The notes under the pieces: model-generated
The model's input: the letters and a program-made list of their open reading frames with translations, nothing else
The model's database searches: none
What the model was told of the DNA's origin: nothing
Translations under genes and position numbers: made by a program
Shown: in pieces, positions 62,167-64,000 of the stretch
Position numbering within the stretch: position 1 is the stretch's first letter
Layout: each line of letters starts with the position of its first letter
Source of the DNA: Rachycentron canadum
Lineage: Eukaryota > Chordata > Actinopteri > Carangiformes > Rachycentridae
Length of the DNA: 64,000 nucleotides
Assembly (NCBI GenBank): GCA_038496675.1
Contig: CM076651.1
Location: 14,770,322 to 14,834,321, forward strand
Direction: 5' to 3'

Positions 62167-62182
62167 GAACTAGTCCTTTAAT
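62167..62182 (-). repeat. Right terminal inverted repeat
   Basis: The exact inverse of 61745-61760, followed closely by a TTTAA microsatellite. Confidence 0.9.
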
Positions 62183-62195
62183 GCATAATTTTAAA

Positions 62196-62234
62196 TAATT
62201 TAATTTAATTTAATTTAATTTAATTTAATTTAAT
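62196..62234. repeat. (TTTAA)n pentanucleotide microsatellite
   Basis: Seven or more TTTAA units beginning about 14 bases after the right end of the inverted-repeat element at 61745-62182. Confidence 0.93.
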
Positions 62235-63714
62235 ATATTTTACCTTTGACCTGTAGGTTTGTCAGGACAGCACAATTAATCATGTTGACAACATGATACT
62301 GTTGCCACTGCAGGAGTTAATGTCTGTCGGTCATTTGGCAGCGTAAAAGTGTAAATGCTTATTTTATTTTGACCACATGAAGAATTCAAAATAAATAATT
62401 ACAGATGGAAATTAAACCCAATTTGTGGCTGCTTGCAACTTTTAATTTGGCTGTGCAATAACAACCGTGCATTTTTTAACAAACTAAATCCCGACACATT
62501 TGTGAATTAATAAGGTCAGAAGCCAACAAATGTCCCTCTGGACTCAGTGTCTGTTTTTAATCTATTCAACAGGGCAACGAGGGAGGTGTGCAGAAGCTGT
62601 TCCCACTCTAATCAGAGATCAGGCTGGACTGGAGTTTCAGTATTGACCTGGAAACCAACCAGAACCAGATCTCTTCATGGTACGTGTCAGTGCACTGCCA
62701 GCTCTGCCCTGTTAAAAAGCTCACATGTTCTCCAGCAGGAAGGGAAGCTACTTCATGTCAAATGGTGGGTGGAACAACATCCACCCATTTGTAAAGCTCA
62801 TGTCAATTGAAAACATATCTATTTCTTTTTGGATTTGGAGTTAGTTGGAAGAATCGTTACAGCTTTTACTCCTCACCACTCACACTCACTCTCTTTTGCA
62901 ACCTTTCTGCTCTGCTGCTCAAAATGAGCTACACTCACCTTGGGGCTACAATGCAGATCTTGCTCAGCAGCACAAATGGAGTCACCACCACTTGCTGCCC
63001 TTGCATTGCCTATAAATCATCATTAGGCAATCATAGGAATGAGTGAGTTTTCAGTGCAGTGTAATGGAGCCGGAGTGGAGCAGTGGGTGGTTTTGCATTA
63101 CCCCCCATATGAAATAATGTGTTGGAGATTTGTCAGCTGGAATAGATATCCACATAGAAAACAATTGTGATGCATCATCTTAATTAATATGTCAAATTCA
63201 CTGAAGAGAAAAACAAACATACCATACGTTTGTTTACCTGTTCATTTTATATTTAAACTAAAGGACACTGGATTTATTCCAGTTGGAATAAATATGGAAT
63301 AAATATCACATCTCCTGTCTTGAAGGTATGAAAATCGACATTAAAAAATAACAAAGCACTAATTAACAGACTGACCATGCACATTTATAACATCAACAAA
63401 GACAAAATGAAGAAGAGCTGATCCAGAGTGTACGAGAGTGTTGACTTCCCAGAGGGAAGTCTGATGTGCTGAATATCATTACATTGTGTCAGAGTGAAGC
63501 ATATTTACTGTTTATTGCATACTGGCCTGTTCCCCATAGAAACACATCCCCATTATTGACGAAAACAACACTGGAGCTGAAAATGTCAGGGATATTTTAG
63601 TAATTTTATTTAATTCTACGTGTCAGTGCAAAAGACAGAACAAAAAGAAGTTAAATCAGCCAGTCTGGACATACTGAACTGAATATCAATGCAATTTTAA
63701 TTGTCTGTAGAGGT

Positions 63715-63930
63715 GAAATGTAGCTGATTAATTAATTAGTCACTCAAAAGAAAGTTAAACTGCAACAATTTGATTATATAACAATTAAATATTGTTAAAG
63801 TCATGGGCACAATACCTTCTGGCCTTTAGAAAGTATGATGGACATTTTCATTTTTGACTTTGTGCAGATCAGATAATTAAGAAGCTAACCATGACATTAA
63901 TCAATAATTGTCAGTTACAGCTGTAAATAT
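63715..63930. repeat. Possible teleost ATTAAT-rich repeat, reverse orientation
   Basis: 'attaattaattagt', 'ctgcaacaatttgat', 'cagataattaagaagctaac' and 'attgtcagttacagctgtaa' follow the reverse complement of a fish repeat rich in 'attaatcgatta'. It appears to be a decayed relative of 45430-45560. Confidence 0.4.
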
Positions 63931-64000
63931 ATTTTATTAACTGTGTGTATAATAGTATTAGTATTATTATACATATATGAGGGATAAGAACAGTGAAGGT

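Larger units (their letters stand above)
61745..62182. mobile_element. MITE-like element with perfect 16-bp terminal inverted repeats
   Basis: The left end ATTAAAGGACTAGTTC (61745-61760) is the exact reverse complement of the right end (62167-62182). A few further bases inside also pair. The internal sequence has no credible open reading frame and includes 'ggaaacagcctggctctgtc' and 'aaaaccaaagcgtaaaactg', blocks I recall from an abundant teleost repeat. TTAA is present at both ends (61746-61749, 62178-62181). It could be a piggyBac-type target duplication enclosing 428 bp, or simply part of the inverted repeat. It is a non-autonomous DNA transposon by structure; the superfamily is unproven. 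Confidence 0.8.
56816..64000. other. Downstream region without a recognised gene
   Basis: AT-rich sequence after the proximal cpne5 poly(A) cluster. It holds a possible distal poly(A) signal and several interspersed repeats at 60310-60535, about 60900-61170, 61745-62182 and 63715-63930. Open frames are short and resemble no family I know. Confidence 0.65.

Noticed and set aside
62547..63046. Two adjacent open frames downstream of the gene
   Set aside because: Short, no recognisable domain, no splice or promoter context.
1..64000. CRISPR arrays, tRNA or rRNA genes, bacterial operons, endogenous virus genes
   Set aside because: None seen by eye on either strand. Gene structure and repeats are those of a vertebrate nuclear genome.

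Overview
The window is vertebrate nuclear DNA, most likely from a teleost fish and probably a percomorph. The evidence is AT-rich intronic sequence, canonical GT-AG splicing, CA/TG microsatellites, and several interspersed repeats that match families I recall from percomorph genomes. Nothing in it looks prokaryotic or viral.

It holds one confidently identified gene: a copine on the + strand, best matched to copine-5 (cpne5). Nineteen coding exons can be read between 5028 and 56005. All introns are GT-AG and every exon joins in frame, giving 531 codons before a TGA. The first coding exon (about 30 N-terminal residues, start codon, promoter) lies upstream of position 1. In order the protein has C2A (window exons 1-5), C2B (exons 6-10), a short lysine-rich linker (exon 11) and the copine von Willebrand A-like domain (exons 12-19). 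The calcium-binding aspartates of both C2 domains and a DxTxS metal-site motif are visible. Coding sequence is only 1.6 kb of the 51 kb gene body. Two introns exceed 10 kb (12567-24842 and 36092-47001).

Region by region: 1-5027 is upstream intron. 5028-12566 carries the C2A exons and a 390-base assembly gap at 6026-6415. 12567-24842 is a long intron with a teleost repeat holding two perfect DR1 nuclear-receptor motifs. 24843-36091 carries the C2B exons, the linker and the first A-domain exon. 36092-47001 is the second long intron, with a degraded second copy of that repeat and a perfect 22-bp palindrome. 47002-56005 carries the remaining A-domain exons and the stop. 56006 to about 56.8 kb is the proximal 3' UTR, with an AU-rich element and three AATAAA signals. 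56.8-64.0 kb is downstream sequence with no recognisable gene. It contains a possible distal poly(A) signal at 59.6 kb, several teleost repeats, and a complete-looking miniature transposon with perfect 16-bp inverted ends (61745-62182).

I found no convincing new biological system. The points most worth a second look are the intact inverted-repeat element, the repeat-borne DR1 pairs, the palindrome, and the apparent absence of the roughly 21-residue insert I recall between C2A and C2B in mammalian CPNE5.
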